DNA from: Pseudomonas oleovorans subsp. oleovorans
GTDB taxonomy: Bacteria; Pseudomonadota; Gammaproteobacteria; Pseudomonadales; Pseudomonadaceae
Length of the DNA stretch: 35,393 bases
Assembly: GCF_002197815.1 (NCBI RefSeq)
Contig: NZ_NIUB01000046.1
Location: 1 to 35,393, forward strand
Reading direction: 5' to 3'
Shown here piece after piece: positions 1 through 8,034 of the stretch. Below the pieces are notes generated by a model that was not told the origin of the DNA, made no database searches, and saw only the letters and a list, made by a program, of their open reading frames with translations. The stretch's first letter is position 1. Every line of letters begins with the position of its first letter. A program made the translations under genes and the position numbers.

Positions 1-127
1 GACTTGGACTGGTCTCGATACTGGATACGATCAATCGGCTTAACCGCATGGCCTGAACCGCCGTGTACGGAACCGTACGCACGGTGGTGTGGGAGGACGG
101 CGGCCGTGAGGCCGCCTCCTACCCGAT
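1..127 (+). mobile_element. 3' end of a group II intron (domains V and VI)
   Basis: Positions 55-90 fold as a domain V hairpin: it opens GAACCGCCGTG, has the tip GGAAC, and closes with CACGGTGGTGT. Positions 91-124 form domain VI, with GGGAGG pairing to CCTCC/CCC, an inner GCGGCC-GTGA-GGCCGC stem, and one unpaired A at 121. That A is the expected lariat branch point, seven bases before a 3' end at about 127 (...CCCGAT). The remaining intron, including its reverse transcriptase gene, lies to the left of the window. Only 13 bases separate the intron end from the stop codon of the desaturase pseudogene on the opposite strand. The intron class cannot be settled from this fragment. Confidence 0.85.
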
Positions 128-140
128 CCTTTCACGCGAG

Positions 141-1218
141 TCACGCCATCCCGGCAGCGGGCAAACGGTAGATCCAGATGCGCCGCAGTATGGTCGAAAA
201 TTGCCCCCACAAGGTGCCGCAGTTGTAGTGCTGGCCGTAACGTTCGGCGATCAGGCGCACCCGCCAGTTCGGCATAGCGCCGCGCGGGCAGATCGGGGAA
301 CAGGTGATGCTCGATCTGATGGCTGAGGTTGCCGGTCAGGATATGCAGCAGCGGCCCACCGGACAGGTTGCTCGAACCGCGCAGTTGGCGCAGGTACCTG
401 TGCCCACGCGTCTCCTCTGCCAATACTTCGGGTGCAAACACCGCCGCCTTCTCGGAGAAATAGCCGTAGAAGATCACCAGAAAGGTCCACAGATTGCGCA
501 GCAGGTTGGCCACCAGATTGCCGGTCAGTACGGCCAGTGCATTGGCACCGAGCAGCAAGGCCAGCAGCGGAAACGCCAGATAGTCCTTGCCCCACTACCG
601 AGCCAGCTTGGCGCCGAGCTGACGTGCCAGCGGCCGCACCTCCTCCTTGCTGATGCGGCCTTTCACCAGTTTGTCCAGCCGCAGGTGCTGGATGGCCACG
701 GCGTACTGGAACACCAGCGCCTGGATCGTCACCCACAAGGGTTGCCAGCGCTAGAAGGGCTTCCAGCGCTGCTCGGGAAACAGGCGCACCACGCCATAGC
801 CGACGTCATCGTCCATGCCCAGTACGTTGGTGTCGGTGTGATGCACGTGGTTATGCGTATGCCGCCAGAAATCGGCGGGCCCGACGATGCCCCATTCGTA
901 CTGGCGCCCGGCGAATTCCGGGTCGTTCATCCAATCGTACTGGCCGTGCATCACGTTGCGGCCCAGTTCCATGTTCTCGAGGATCTTGCCCAGCCCCAGC
1001 AAGAAGGTGCCGAGCAGCCAGGTCGGCGGAAACCAACCCAGCATCAGCAGCGTGCGGCCACTCCAGCAGCACAGGCGCACCACACCACGCACACGGCGGA
1101 TATAGCGCGCATCGGCCTCGCCCAGATCAGCCAGGCTGCGCTGACGCAACGCGTCCAGCTCCTGGCCGAAGGCTTCGAGCTCGGCAGGGGTCAACTCACG
1201 ATCAGGACGATTGCTCAC
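141..1218 (-). pseudogene. desB: Broken fatty-acid (acyl-CoA) desaturase, DesB-like
   Basis: This is a remnant of a membrane di-iron fatty-acid desaturase, which would put a double bond into acyl chains using electrons from the adjacent reductase. The reading frame starts at a GTG (1218) that overlaps the desC stop codon as GTGA. The histidine boxes are all present: NVMHGQYDWM, HTHNHVHHTDTN and, near the end, HQIEHHLFPDLP. The gene is broken in three places. There are in-frame TAG codons at 753-751 (after EQRWKPF) and 597-595 (after GAKLAR), and a frameshift near 262-265 after RRYAELA. Past the shift, the frame reads on sensibly (RVRLIAERYGQHYNCG...) to a TGA at 143-141, so the 3' end is otherwise intact. 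Each lesion interrupts sequence that resumes in homologous register, which points to recent decay. The identity as DesB rests on the desC and desT neighbours. Confidence 0.85.
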
Positions 1219-2303
1219 AGGTCGATCTCCACATTCCCATGCGGGGCGCTGACACATAGACGGATGGGCTGCCCCGGCTCGGCGAACAGCGCACCGCTGC
1301 GCAGATCGCGCACCGTGCCGGCCAGCAGCAGGCAGGTGCAACTGGTGCAGATGCCCTGGCGACAGCCATGAGCCGGGCGCAGCCCGCTGGCCTCGGCCTG
1401 CTCCAGCAGACTGGCATTGCCGTCGCCAGAAACCTGCTGGCCGCTGCGCGCAAAGCGCAGACGAACCTCGCCGGTATCGGCCTCAGCCAGCACCGGCAGT
1501 GGACTGAAGCTTTCCGCCTGCAGGCTGCGCCCGCGCCCGGCGTCGCGCCACCAGCCGCACGCCTGATCGACGAAACCACGCGGGCCGCATATCAACAGGT
1601 GCGCGCCCGGCAGCGCCGCCAGCTGTTCGGCCGTCAGGCGGCCACCCGTCTCGGCACTGAAGGCCCAGCGCACCTGGAAGTTGGTGTAGCGCGCAGCCAG
1701 CGCCTGCAGCTCTTCGGCAAAGGCCTGCTGTCCCCGGCGACGCACCTGATGCAACAGCGTCACCGGCGCAGAGAAGCCACGCGCCAGTGCATCACGCAAC
1801 AAACCGAGCAACGGTGTGATGCCACTGCCAGCAGCCAGCAACAGCACCGCATTCTGCCCCTGCGGCCAGGCGAAATCGCCAAATGCCTGACCCAACTCGA
1901 CCACCTCACCCACCTCCAGATGATCGAGCAGCACATTGGACAAGCGCCCGCCCGGCTGGCGTTTGATCGCAAGCCCGATGCGCCCGGCGGCAGCCACCGA
2001 CGTCAGGCTGTAACTGCGCCCGTGACGCACGCCATCCTGCTCCAGATACAGCTGGACATGCTGCCCGGCTCGCCAGTCCCGTGCATTGCCATTGCAGCGC
2101 AGCTCAATTGCCAGCACGTCGTCGGCCACCCAGCAGCGCGCCTCGACCCTGGCGAATACGCGGTTGAGGGGCAGCGCCGGGTGTAGCAGGCGCAAGCACA
2201 GATCGACATCCGCCTCATGCAACCAACCGGCCGCACAGAGTCGGCGCAGCGGTTGCAGACCGCGAGCGACATGCCGCGCCAGTGACAGGGAAAGCAGAGC
2301 CAT
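1215..2303 (-). CDS. desC: Ferredoxin-NAD(P)H reductase-type oxidoreductase of the desaturase (DesC-like)
   Basis: This is a 362-residue single-chain reductase that passes electrons from NAD(P)H through FAD and a 2Fe-2S centre, expected to feed the DesB desaturase. The domains run in order. A short hydrophobic N-terminus is followed by an FAD-binding barrel with RSYSLTS (96-102). Next is a nucleotide-binding domain with AAGSGITP (157-164) and CGPRGF (about 239-244), then a C-terminal plant-type ferredoxin domain. The four iron-sulphur cysteines are C314, C319, C322 (spacing CX4CX2C) and C350. The ATG at 2303 is preferred, but a GTG at 2330 in the same frame is possible. The stop codon overlaps the desB start, so the two were co-transcribed. 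The reductase frame is fully intact although its desaturase partner is broken, so it has either lost its electron acceptor or serves another desaturase. Confidence 0.85.
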   Translation of the reverse strand: MALLSLSLARHVARGLQPLRRLCAAGWLHEADVDLCLRLLHPALPLNRVFARVEARCWVADDVLAIELRCNGNARDWRAGQHVQLYLEQDGVRHGRSYSLTSVAAAGRIGLAIKRQPGGRLSNVLLDHLEVGEVVELGQAFGDFAWPQGQNAVLLLAAGSGITPLLGLLRDALARGFSAPVTLLHQVRRRGQQAFAEELQALAARYTNFQVRWAFSAETGGRLTAEQLAALPGAHLLICGPRGFVDQACGWWRDAGRGRSLQAESFSPLPVLAEADTGEVRLRFARSGQQVSGDGNASLLEQAEASGLRPAHGCRQGICTSCTCLLLAGTVRDLRSGALFAEPGQPIRLCVSAPHGNVEIDL

Positions 2304-2354
2304 AAGCAGAATCCAGTGACACTTGTGCACAAGGCTGACAGATAGCCTGTATTT

Positions 2355-2373
2355 CAGTTAACAGTCGCTCACC
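2355..2373. promoter_or_regulatory. Candidate DesT operator
   Basis: This imperfect inverted repeat lies between the divergent desC and desT genes. Read on the minus strand it is GGTGAGCGACTGTTAACTG, with half-sites of the form GTNANC. It resembles the DesT-binding palindrome upstream of P. aeruginosa desCB as I remember it, which is memory and not a search. Its position fits repression of desCB and perhaps of desT. Confidence 0.45.
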
Positions 2374-2394
2374 GAACCGCACCCGTGCGGTTCG
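2373..2394. repeat. Perfect 22-bp inverted repeat in the desC/desT spacer
   Basis: CGAACCGCAC (2373-2382) and its exact complement (2385-2394) are separated by two bases. The repeat directly abuts the candidate DesT operator. It could be a second regulator site or a transcript hairpin; no T-run follows on either side, so it is not a standard terminator. A separate perfect 12-bp palindrome, CTTGTGCACAAG, lies at 2322-2333. Confidence 0.6.
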
Positions 2395-2449
2395 ACGCTG
2401 ACGCCGTGCTTTTGCTAGAGTGCGGCATCGCTCAATGACCCGATTACGC

Positions 2450-3085
2450 ATGACGCCACGCGCCGAACAGAAGCAGCAGACTCGCCAGTCTCTGATGGAC
2501 GCCGCCCTCACCTTGATGGAGAGCGGGCGTGGCTTTGGCAGCCTGAGCCTGCGCGAGGTGACGCGCGTTGCCGGTATCGTGCCCACCGGTTTCTATCGCC
2601 ACTTCGCCGATATGGACGAACTGGGCCTGGCGCTGGTGGCAGAGGTGGGCGAAACCTTCCGTGCGGCGATCCGCCAGGTGCGCCGCCATGAGTTCGAGAT
2701 GCGCGGCATGATCGACGCCTCGGTGCGTATCTTCCTCGCCGAAGTGGCTGCCAATCGCGCTCAGTTCCTCTTTCTCGCCCGCGAGCAGTACGGCGGCTCG
2801 CAACCGGTGCGCCAGGCCGTTGCGGCCCTGCGCGAACGCATCACCAGCGACCTGGCCGCCGACCTCAAGCTGATGAACCGTATGCCGCACCTCGACGATG
2901 CAGCGCTCGACGTGGTGTCGGATCTGGTGGTGAAGACGGTATTCGCCACCCTGCCCGAACTGATCGATCCGCCCGCTGAAACCCTGCCGGCGCACCTCAC
3001 GGCAGAGGCCAAGGTCATTCAGCAACTGCGCTTCATCATGGTCGGTGGCAAGCACTGGTTGGGCCTGGGCAAGCCCTCCGACTAG
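2450..3085 (+). CDS. desT: TetR-family regulator of fatty-acid desaturation (DesT-like)
   Basis: This is a 211-residue TetR repressor. An N-terminal helix-turn-helix spans roughly residues 12-55 (SLSLREVTRVAGIVPTGFYR, followed by HFADMDELG), and an all-helical ligand domain follows. The P. aeruginosa homologue DesT senses the ratio of unsaturated to saturated acyl-CoA and represses desCB; the same role is inferred here from the divergent arrangement with desC. The ATG at 2450 gives a length close to the family's. An in-frame ATG at 2435 and a GTG at 2420 are alternatives, and none has a clear ribosome-binding site. The sequence shows no damage, so the regulator survives although desB is broken. 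Confidence 0.88.
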   Translation: MTPRAEQKQQTRQSLMDAALTLMESGRGFGSLSLREVTRVAGIVPTGFYRHFADMDELGLALVAEVGETFRAAIRQVRRHEFEMRGMIDASVRIFLAEVAANRAQFLFLAREQYGGSQPVRQAVAALRERITSDLAADLKLMNRMPHLDDAALDVVSDLVVKTVFATLPELIDPPAETLPAHLTAEAKVIQQLRFIMVGGKHWLGLGKPSD

Positions 3086-3149
3086 AGCGCACCAAAATTG
3101 CCCACCCCTAACGAAAACGCACCAAATCAAACCTGACCGCCTCACCAAG

Positions 3150-3158
3150 TTATCCACA
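3150..3158 (+). other. Perfect DnaA box TTATCCACA
   Basis: This is an exact match to the consensus DnaA box in the desT-ureE spacer. It is the first of three perfect copies in the window, all on the plus strand (3150, 6866 and 9829) and all intergenic. Confidence 0.6.
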
Positions 3159-3196
3159 ACAGGCTTGAACGCCCCGCCTTGCGCCACTCTCCAGCC

Positions 3197-3213
3197 TTGG
3201 CAAGCCACTTGCA
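3197..3213 (+). promoter_or_regulatory. Sigma-54 (RpoN) promoter of the ureEFG-hupE genes
   Basis: TTGGCAAGCCACTTGCA has the invariant GG (3199-3200) and GC (3211-3212) separated by exactly ten bases, plus the extended TGGC and TTGCA. It ends 35 bases before the ureE start codon, leaving room for a transcription start and leader. Two GCACCAAA half-sites upstream, starting at 3089 and 3119, are exactly 30 bp apart (about three helical turns). They resemble halves of an NtrC site. Together these suggest nitrogen-limited expression of the urease accessory genes. Confidence 0.7.
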
Positions 3214-3248
3214 CTATTTCCGGGCACATTGCCCCGGAATAGATACGC

Positions 3249-3749
3249 ATGCTGGTGATCCACTCCCGAATCGCACCGCAGGACACCTGCGACGCTGAAC
3301 TGGAACTGACCTTCGAAGCCCGCAGCAAGAGCCGCCTGCGCTGTTTCACCACTGGCGGTGAAGAGGTAGGCCTGTTCCTTGAGCGCGGCCAACCGGCGCT
3401 GGCCGACGGCGAATGCCTGCAAGCCAAGGACGGACGCATCGTACGCGTAAAGGCCAAGACCGAGCCGCTGCTGCATGTCACCTGCGCCAGCCCCTTCGAG
3501 CTGATGCGCGCCGCCTATCACCTGGGCAACCGCCATGTCGCCCTGCAACTGGGCGACGGCTGGCTGCGCCTGCCCGACGACTACGTACTCAAGGCCATGC
3601 TCGAACAGCTCGGCGCCACCGTCGAAGCCGTCCAAGCGCCCTACCAGCCCGAGCAGGGCGCCTACGGTGGCGGCCACCATCACTCCCATCACGGCGACGA
3701 GGAATTCAACTACGGCCCGCGCCTGCACCAGTTCGGTGTGCGCAAGTGA
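3249..3749 (+). CDS. ureE: Urease accessory protein UreE (nickel chaperone)
   Basis: UreE is a 166-residue cytoplasmic dimer that delivers nickel to the UreDFG-urease complex. The N-terminal peptide-binding domain spans about residues 1-70. The metal-binding domain follows and carries the conserved histidine in LGNRHVALQ (H96). The C-terminus has a nickel-buffering histidine cluster, GGGHHHSHHGDEE (about 140-152), as in Klebsiella-type UreE. The ATG at 3249 follows the sigma-54 promoter directly. It is the first gene of a four-gene plus-strand set; ureF begins 37 bases after its stop. The urease structural genes ureDABC are not in this window, consistent with the separated arrangement in P. 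aeruginosa. Confidence 0.95.
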   Translation: MLVIHSRIAPQDTCDAELELTFEARSKSRLRCFTTGGEEVGLFLERGQPALADGECLQAKDGRIVRVKAKTEPLLHVTCASPFELMRAAYHLGNRHVALQLGDGWLRLPDDYVLKAMLEQLGATVEAVQAPYQPEQGAYGGGHHHSHHGDEEFNYGPRLHQFGVRK

Positions 3750-3786
3750 GCCGAGCCACGCCGACTACGCGCACCGGGGCCTGGGC

Positions 3787-4461
3787 ATGAAACCGGCCTG
3801 GGCATTGCTGCGCCTGGCCAGCCCGCAGCTGCCCATTGGCGGCTACAGCTACTCGCAAGGCCTGGAATGGGCCATCGACAGCGGCCTGGTGCATGACGAA
3901 AGCAGCGCCGAACGTTGGTTGGTCGATCAGTTGCTGTTGAACCTCGCCCGCTTCGAAGCGCCGCTGCTGCTTGCGCATTGCCGTGCGGCGGACGAGTGCG
4001 ACTGGACACGCCTGCAGGAACTGGCCGAACAGCACCGCGCCAGCCGGGAAACCCGCGAACTGGCGCTGGAAAGCCGGCAGATGGGCTATTCGCTGCGGCA
4101 ACTACTCGCAGGCCTGCCCGAACTGGACGAAGCCGCACGCGAGGCGCTCGCAGCCCAGGACGAGCCCGGCCTGGCACTGGCCTGGGCGCTGGCCGCGCGC
4201 GCCTGGCAGATCACCCCGGACGATGCCCTGGCCGCCTGGCTGTGGGGCTGGCTGGAAAATCAGCTAGCCGTACTGATGAAGGTGCTGCCGCTGGGCCAGC
4301 AGGCCGCCCAGCGCCTGACCAGCCGCCTGCTGCCAACGCTCGAGGCCGCCCAGCAGCAGGCCGCCAGCCTTTCTCCCGAACACTGGGGCAGTGCCGCCTT
4401 CGGCCTGGCCCTGGCGAGCATGGCGCACGAGCGCCAGTACTCGCGTCTCTTCCGCTCCTGA
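3787..4461 (+). CDS. ureF: Urease accessory protein UreF
   Basis: UreF is a 224-residue all-helical protein that joins UreD and UreG to apo-urease and gates nickel insertion. The diagnostic N-terminus LASPQLPIGGYSYSQGLE begins nine residues into the protein. The C-terminal region has the conserved MKVLPLGQ segment and ends MAHERQYSRLFRS, the usual UreF tail. The ATG at 3787 puts the LPIGGYSYSQGLE motif at the expected distance from the N-terminus, so the longer upstream open frame, which overlaps ureE in another frame, is not used. The gene stops 16 bases before ureG. Confidence 0.95.
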   Translation: MKPAWALLRLASPQLPIGGYSYSQGLEWAIDSGLVHDESSAERWLVDQLLLNLARFEAPLLLAHCRAADECDWTRLQELAEQHRASRETRELALESRQMGYSLRQLLAGLPELDEAAREALAAQDEPGLALAWALAARAWQITPDDALAAWLWGWLENQLAVLMKVLPLGQQAAQRLTSRLLPTLEAAQQQAASLSPEHWGSAAFGLALASMAHERQYSRLFRS

Positions 4462-4477
4462 CGAGGAAAATCAGCAC

Positions 4478-5092
<615 letters not shown>

Positions 5093-5114
5093 TTCCCCAT
5101 TCAAGGAGAACCTC

Positions 5115-5687
5115 ATGAATCTGCGCAAAACCCTCTACGCCATCGCTCTGTTCTGCACACCAGCGCTGGCCTTCGCCCACCCAGGGCATGGCGACTCCGG
5201 GATCATGGCCGGCCTGGCCCACCCGGTGTTTGGCCTCGATCACCTGCTGGCGATGTTCGCCGTTGGCCTGTGGGCCGCGCAGCAGAATGGCGCAGCGCGC
5301 TGGGCGCTGCCGGCGACCTTCGTCGGCAGCATGCTGGTCGGCGGCCTTCTCGGCTTCGCCGGTGTGGAAATACCGCTGATGGAAACCGGCATCGCCGGCT
5401 CGGTGCTGGCCTTCGGCCTGCTGGTAGCCGTGGCTGCACGTCTGCCGATGGCGGTATCCGTCGCCCTGACCGCCCTCTTCGCCCTGACCCACGGCGTCGC
5501 CCACGGTCTGGAGCTGCCGGATCTGGCCAGCCCCTTCGGTTATGCCATCGGCTTTATCGTCGCCACGGCCGCGCTGCACGCCATCGGTTTCGCCCTGGTG
5601 CGCTTTCTGCCACAAGCAGCCGCACCACTGGTACGCATCGCTGGCGCTGCGTCGGCCGCCACCGGTGTCTGGCTGCTGGCCAGCTAA
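5115..5687 (+). CDS. hupE: HupE/UreJ-family nickel transporter
   Basis: This 190-residue inner-membrane protein is expected to bring nickel into the cell for urease. It begins with a cleavable signal peptide ending ALAFA, which leaves an N-terminal HPGHGDS histidine segment in the periplasm. The family metal motif HPVFGLDHLLAM (36-47) follows, then about six hydrophobic segments and a THGVAHG motif. It has an AAGGAGAA ribosome-binding site and lies 22 bases after ureG. The context supports nickel rather than another metal; the substrate itself is inferred. Confidence 0.9.
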   Translation: MNLRKTLYAIALFCTPALAFAHPGHGDSGIMAGLAHPVFGLDHLLAMFAVGLWAAQQNGAARWALPATFVGSMLVGGLLGFAGVEIPLMETGIAGSVLAFGLLVAVAARLPMAVSVALTALFALTHGVAHGLELPDLASPFGYAIGFIVATAALHAIGFALVRFLPQAAAPLVRIAGAASAATGVWLLAS

Positions 5688-5734
5688 GCGCCGATAGCTC
5701 CTGAGGTACAGGTCACCCATCGTGGGCGCCCGCG

Positions 5735-5813
5735 GCACACCCTACGCGATAGCGTAGGGTGCCGATGTAGACGCATACATCGCAGACACTGCCGGTAGCG
5801 ATGCGCTACCGGC
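5735..5813. repeat. Two tandem hairpins after hupE
   Basis: The first hairpin has arms ACCCTACGC (5739-5747) and GCGTAGGGT (5752-5760) around GATA. The second has GCCGGTAGC (5791-5799) and GCTACCGGC (5805-5813) around GATGC. Both are perfect nine-base-pair stems without T-runs. They could stop or stabilise the ure transcript. The CGTAGGG core recurs in other spacers of this window, for example at 27730. Confidence 0.6.
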
Positions 5814-5884
5814 GCTTGCCGTTGCACTTGCCAACGCCCCTGCGCTGGGGCACAAAGTCCCGAACCGCTTTCGAGACCCGGCCC

Positions 5885-6799
5885 ATGCTGCGCTTCACCC
5901 GATCTCTGCTCGTCCCGCTGCTGCTGATCGGCATCATCGTGCTGGTACTGACGCTGACCAGCCGGCAGGCGAGCATGCCTGCGGTGCTCGAAGACCTCGG
6001 CGAACGCCCTCTGGTGATCGCTCATCGCGGTGGCAAGGGGCTGTGGCCGGAGAACACCCTGTTCGCCTTCGAACGCGCCGCTGCCCTCGGCGTCGACATG
6101 CTGGAGATGGATCTACACCTGAGTCAGGATGCCAAACTGGTGGTGATCCACGATGACACCCTGGAACGCACCACCAATGGCCAAGGCCCGGTCGCGCACT
6201 TCAGCCTCGCCGAACTGCAAGCACTCGATGCCGGCTACAAATGGACGGCCGATGGCGGCCAGAGCTATCCCTACCGTGGCCAGGGTACGCGCATCGCCGC
6301 GCTGGAAGAGGTATTCGAGCGCTTCCCATTGATCCCCAAGGCGCTCGAAATCAAGGTGCCCGATGTCGGCATGGAAGCTGTGCTCTGCGAAATGCTGGCG
6401 GCTTATGACCAACTCGATCGCGTCATCGTCGGCAGCTTTCATGAGCGCAGCCTCAAGCGCTTTCGTGAGCTCTGCCCGGAGGTCGCCACCTCGGCCGGAC
6501 CGGTTTCGGTGCGCCTGCTGCTGGCGCTGAATTGGCTGGGCCTGAGTGACCTGCTGTCGCCCTCCTATCCAGTGCTGCAGATTCCTCCCCAGCACAGCGG
6601 CCTGACCCTGGCCACCCCGCGCCTCATACGCAATGCACGGACGCGTGGCTTGCACGTACAGCTGTGGACGATCAACGAACAACCGGAAATGCGGCGATTG
6701 CTGGAAATGGGCGCCAACGGTCTGATCACCGACTACCCGGATCGCGCCTTGCAGCTGCTCGGCCGCTCCACACAGCTCGGCGCGCTGCAGCCACAATGA
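5885..6799 (+). CDS. Membrane-anchored glycerophosphodiester phosphodiesterase
   Basis: This 304-residue TIM-barrel enzyme hydrolyses glycerophosphodiesters, such as deacylated phospholipids, to glycerol-3-phosphate and an alcohol. One N-terminal transmembrane helix (about 8-26) anchors it, with the catalytic domain probably outside the cytoplasm. Catalytic and metal residues visible are H47-R48-G49 (AHRGG), E56-N57-T58, E74/D76 (EMDLHLS) and H89-D90 (VVIHDD). The C-terminal barrel ends with the family's VQLWTIN and GANGLITDYPD motifs. The ATG at 5885 is chosen because it opens directly into the hydrophobic anchor. The longer frame from 5801 runs through the upstream hairpin. The gene appears to stand alone. 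Confidence 0.9.
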   Translation: MLRFTRSLLVPLLLIGIIVLVLTLTSRQASMPAVLEDLGERPLVIAHRGGKGLWPENTLFAFERAAALGVDMLEMDLHLSQDAKLVVIHDDTLERTTNGQGPVAHFSLAELQALDAGYKWTADGGQSYPYRGQGTRIAALEEVFERFPLIPKALEIKVPDVGMEAVLCEMLAAYDQLDRVIVGSFHERSLKRFRELCPEVATSAGPVSVRLLLALNWLGLSDLLSPSYPVLQIPPQHSGLTLATPRLIRNARTRGLHVQLWTINEQPEMRRLLEMGANGLITDYPDRALQLLGRSTQLGALQPQ

Positions 6800-7320
6800 T
6801 GGCGAGCAACTCGCCACTTGCTCTTCGAGCCCGCCCGACAGGCGCTTGATGGCCTTGCCACCAGCTTATCCACAGACCTGCCAACAGAATCCGGGGATAA
6901 CCTGCTGTGCCGACAGAGCGGCCGGCGAAAATACTGGACAACTCGACCCGCCTTCGCTCTCGTCCGAGCCTTCAAAGGCGCTGATCAAAAAATCAGCAAA
7001 GCGCTGAAAGACCCGCCACATGGAGCCCTCAGCAATGCTTACAGCGCTTACCAACAAAACTATCCACAGACATCGTGGACAACCAACAACCGTCCCCCAA
7101 AAGCCCTTCTATATTGTCAACCCCCTGTGCACAAAGGAAAAATTCCGTTGCTCAAATATTCGTCAGCACGGCCTGAACGACGCACGGCGAGGCCAGCAGA
7201 GGAGCACCACCAGCTTACCCACAGAGATACCCACAGACCCCGTGGAAAACTTTATTATCAGCGCCTGGCACGCCATCTGCTATGAACATCAGGCTTCCCT
7301 GCCCCTTGTAAGGACACTCC
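6800..7320. other. 521-bp non-coding region with a cluster of DnaA-box-like 9-mers
   Basis: No convincing gene is seen here; a plus-strand open frame from 6818 has no family resemblance. The region is AT-richer than its surroundings. DnaA-like boxes on the plus strand are TTATCCACA (6866, perfect), CTATCCACA (7060), TTACCCACA (7214) and ATACCCACA (7226). Weaker minus-strand matches lie at 7074, 7127 and 7240. A small hairpin, GCTGAT-CAAAAA-ATCAGC, lies at 6980-6997. The last bases hold the AAGGA ribosome-binding site of the next gene. Confidence 0.55.
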
Positions 7321-7935
7321 ATGTTCAGCTTCTTCCTCGCCGCCATGCTCCTCGGCTTCGTCTTCAATGCGGCCCCCGGTGCCGTGTTCAGCGAAACCCT
7401 GCGCCGCGGGCTGCGTGACGGCTACAAACCGGCATTGTTGGTACAGATCGGCTCGCTGGTGGGCGATGCCACCTGGGCCGCCCTGGGCCTGACCGGCCTG
7501 GCTCTGCTGCTCGACAGCGCGCAGATTCGCTATCCGCTGACGCTGGCCAGCGCGCTCTACCTGGCCTGGCTCGGTTATCAATCACTGCGCGACGCCCATC
7601 GCCCGCCGCAACCCAGCGACGATGCTCAGGTCGCCGCCGGTAGCGCATTCGCTGCGGGCGCTACGCTGTCGCTGACCAACCCGCAGAACATCGTCTACTG
7701 GGCCGCCATGGGCGGGGCGATGGCCGCCATCGGCGTTGCCCAGCCAACGCCGACGCACCTGGCGGTGTTCTTCGCCGGCTTCATGGTGTCCTCGCTGCTC
7801 TGGTGCTTCATCTGCGCCGGTCTGGTGGACTGGTTTCGCCGCGCCGCGTCGCTACTCTGGCACCGCCTGACTTACGCAGCCTGCGGCGTGGTGCTGCTGG
7901 GTCTGGCCGGGATGAGTGCGATGGAACTGGTCTGA
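7321..7935 (+). CDS. LysE/RhtB-family amino-acid exporter
   Basis: This is a 204-residue inner-membrane protein of the LysE superfamily, which exports amino acids or their derivatives. About six hydrophobic segments are visible. The N-terminal family signature is LGFVFNAAPGAVFSETLRRG, with the characteristic NAAPGAVF and a following G-rich helix. Later come the YLAWLGYQSLRDA loop and the conserved LTNPQNIVYW segment (about 118-127). The start ATG has AAGGA seven bases upstream. The substrate cannot be told from sequence. There is no operon partner: a gap rich in DnaA boxes precedes it and a short spacer follows. Confidence 0.85.
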   Translation: MFSFFLAAMLLGFVFNAAPGAVFSETLRRGLRDGYKPALLVQIGSLVGDATWAALGLTGLALLLDSAQIRYPLTLASALYLAWLGYQSLRDAHRPPQPSDDAQVAAGSAFAAGATLSLTNPQNIVYWAAMGGAMAAIGVAQPTPTHLAVFFAGFMVSSLLWCFICAGLVDWFRRAASLLWHRLTYAACGVVLLGLAGMSAMELV

Positions 7936-8034
7936 GCGAGCCGCGACTATCGCCATCATCGAAACAATCTAACGGCGCGGCGCCAGCAACGGGACTAGCC
8001 TGAACCACATGTCCCAGCGTCAGGAAGCCGCGCC

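Noticed and set aside
595..753. In-frame TAG codons of the desaturase as recoded (pyrrolysine or readthrough) sites
   Set aside because: Pseudomonas lacks such recoding as far as known, and a separate frameshift downstream shows simple decay.
2373..2394. Perfect inverted repeat as an intrinsic terminator
   Set aside because: There is no T-run on either strand, and both flanking genes point away from it.
6818..7285. Plus-strand open frame of 155 codons in the spacer before the LysE-type gene
   Set aside because: Its composition is irregular, it resembles no family, and it runs through the DnaA-like boxes and hairpin.
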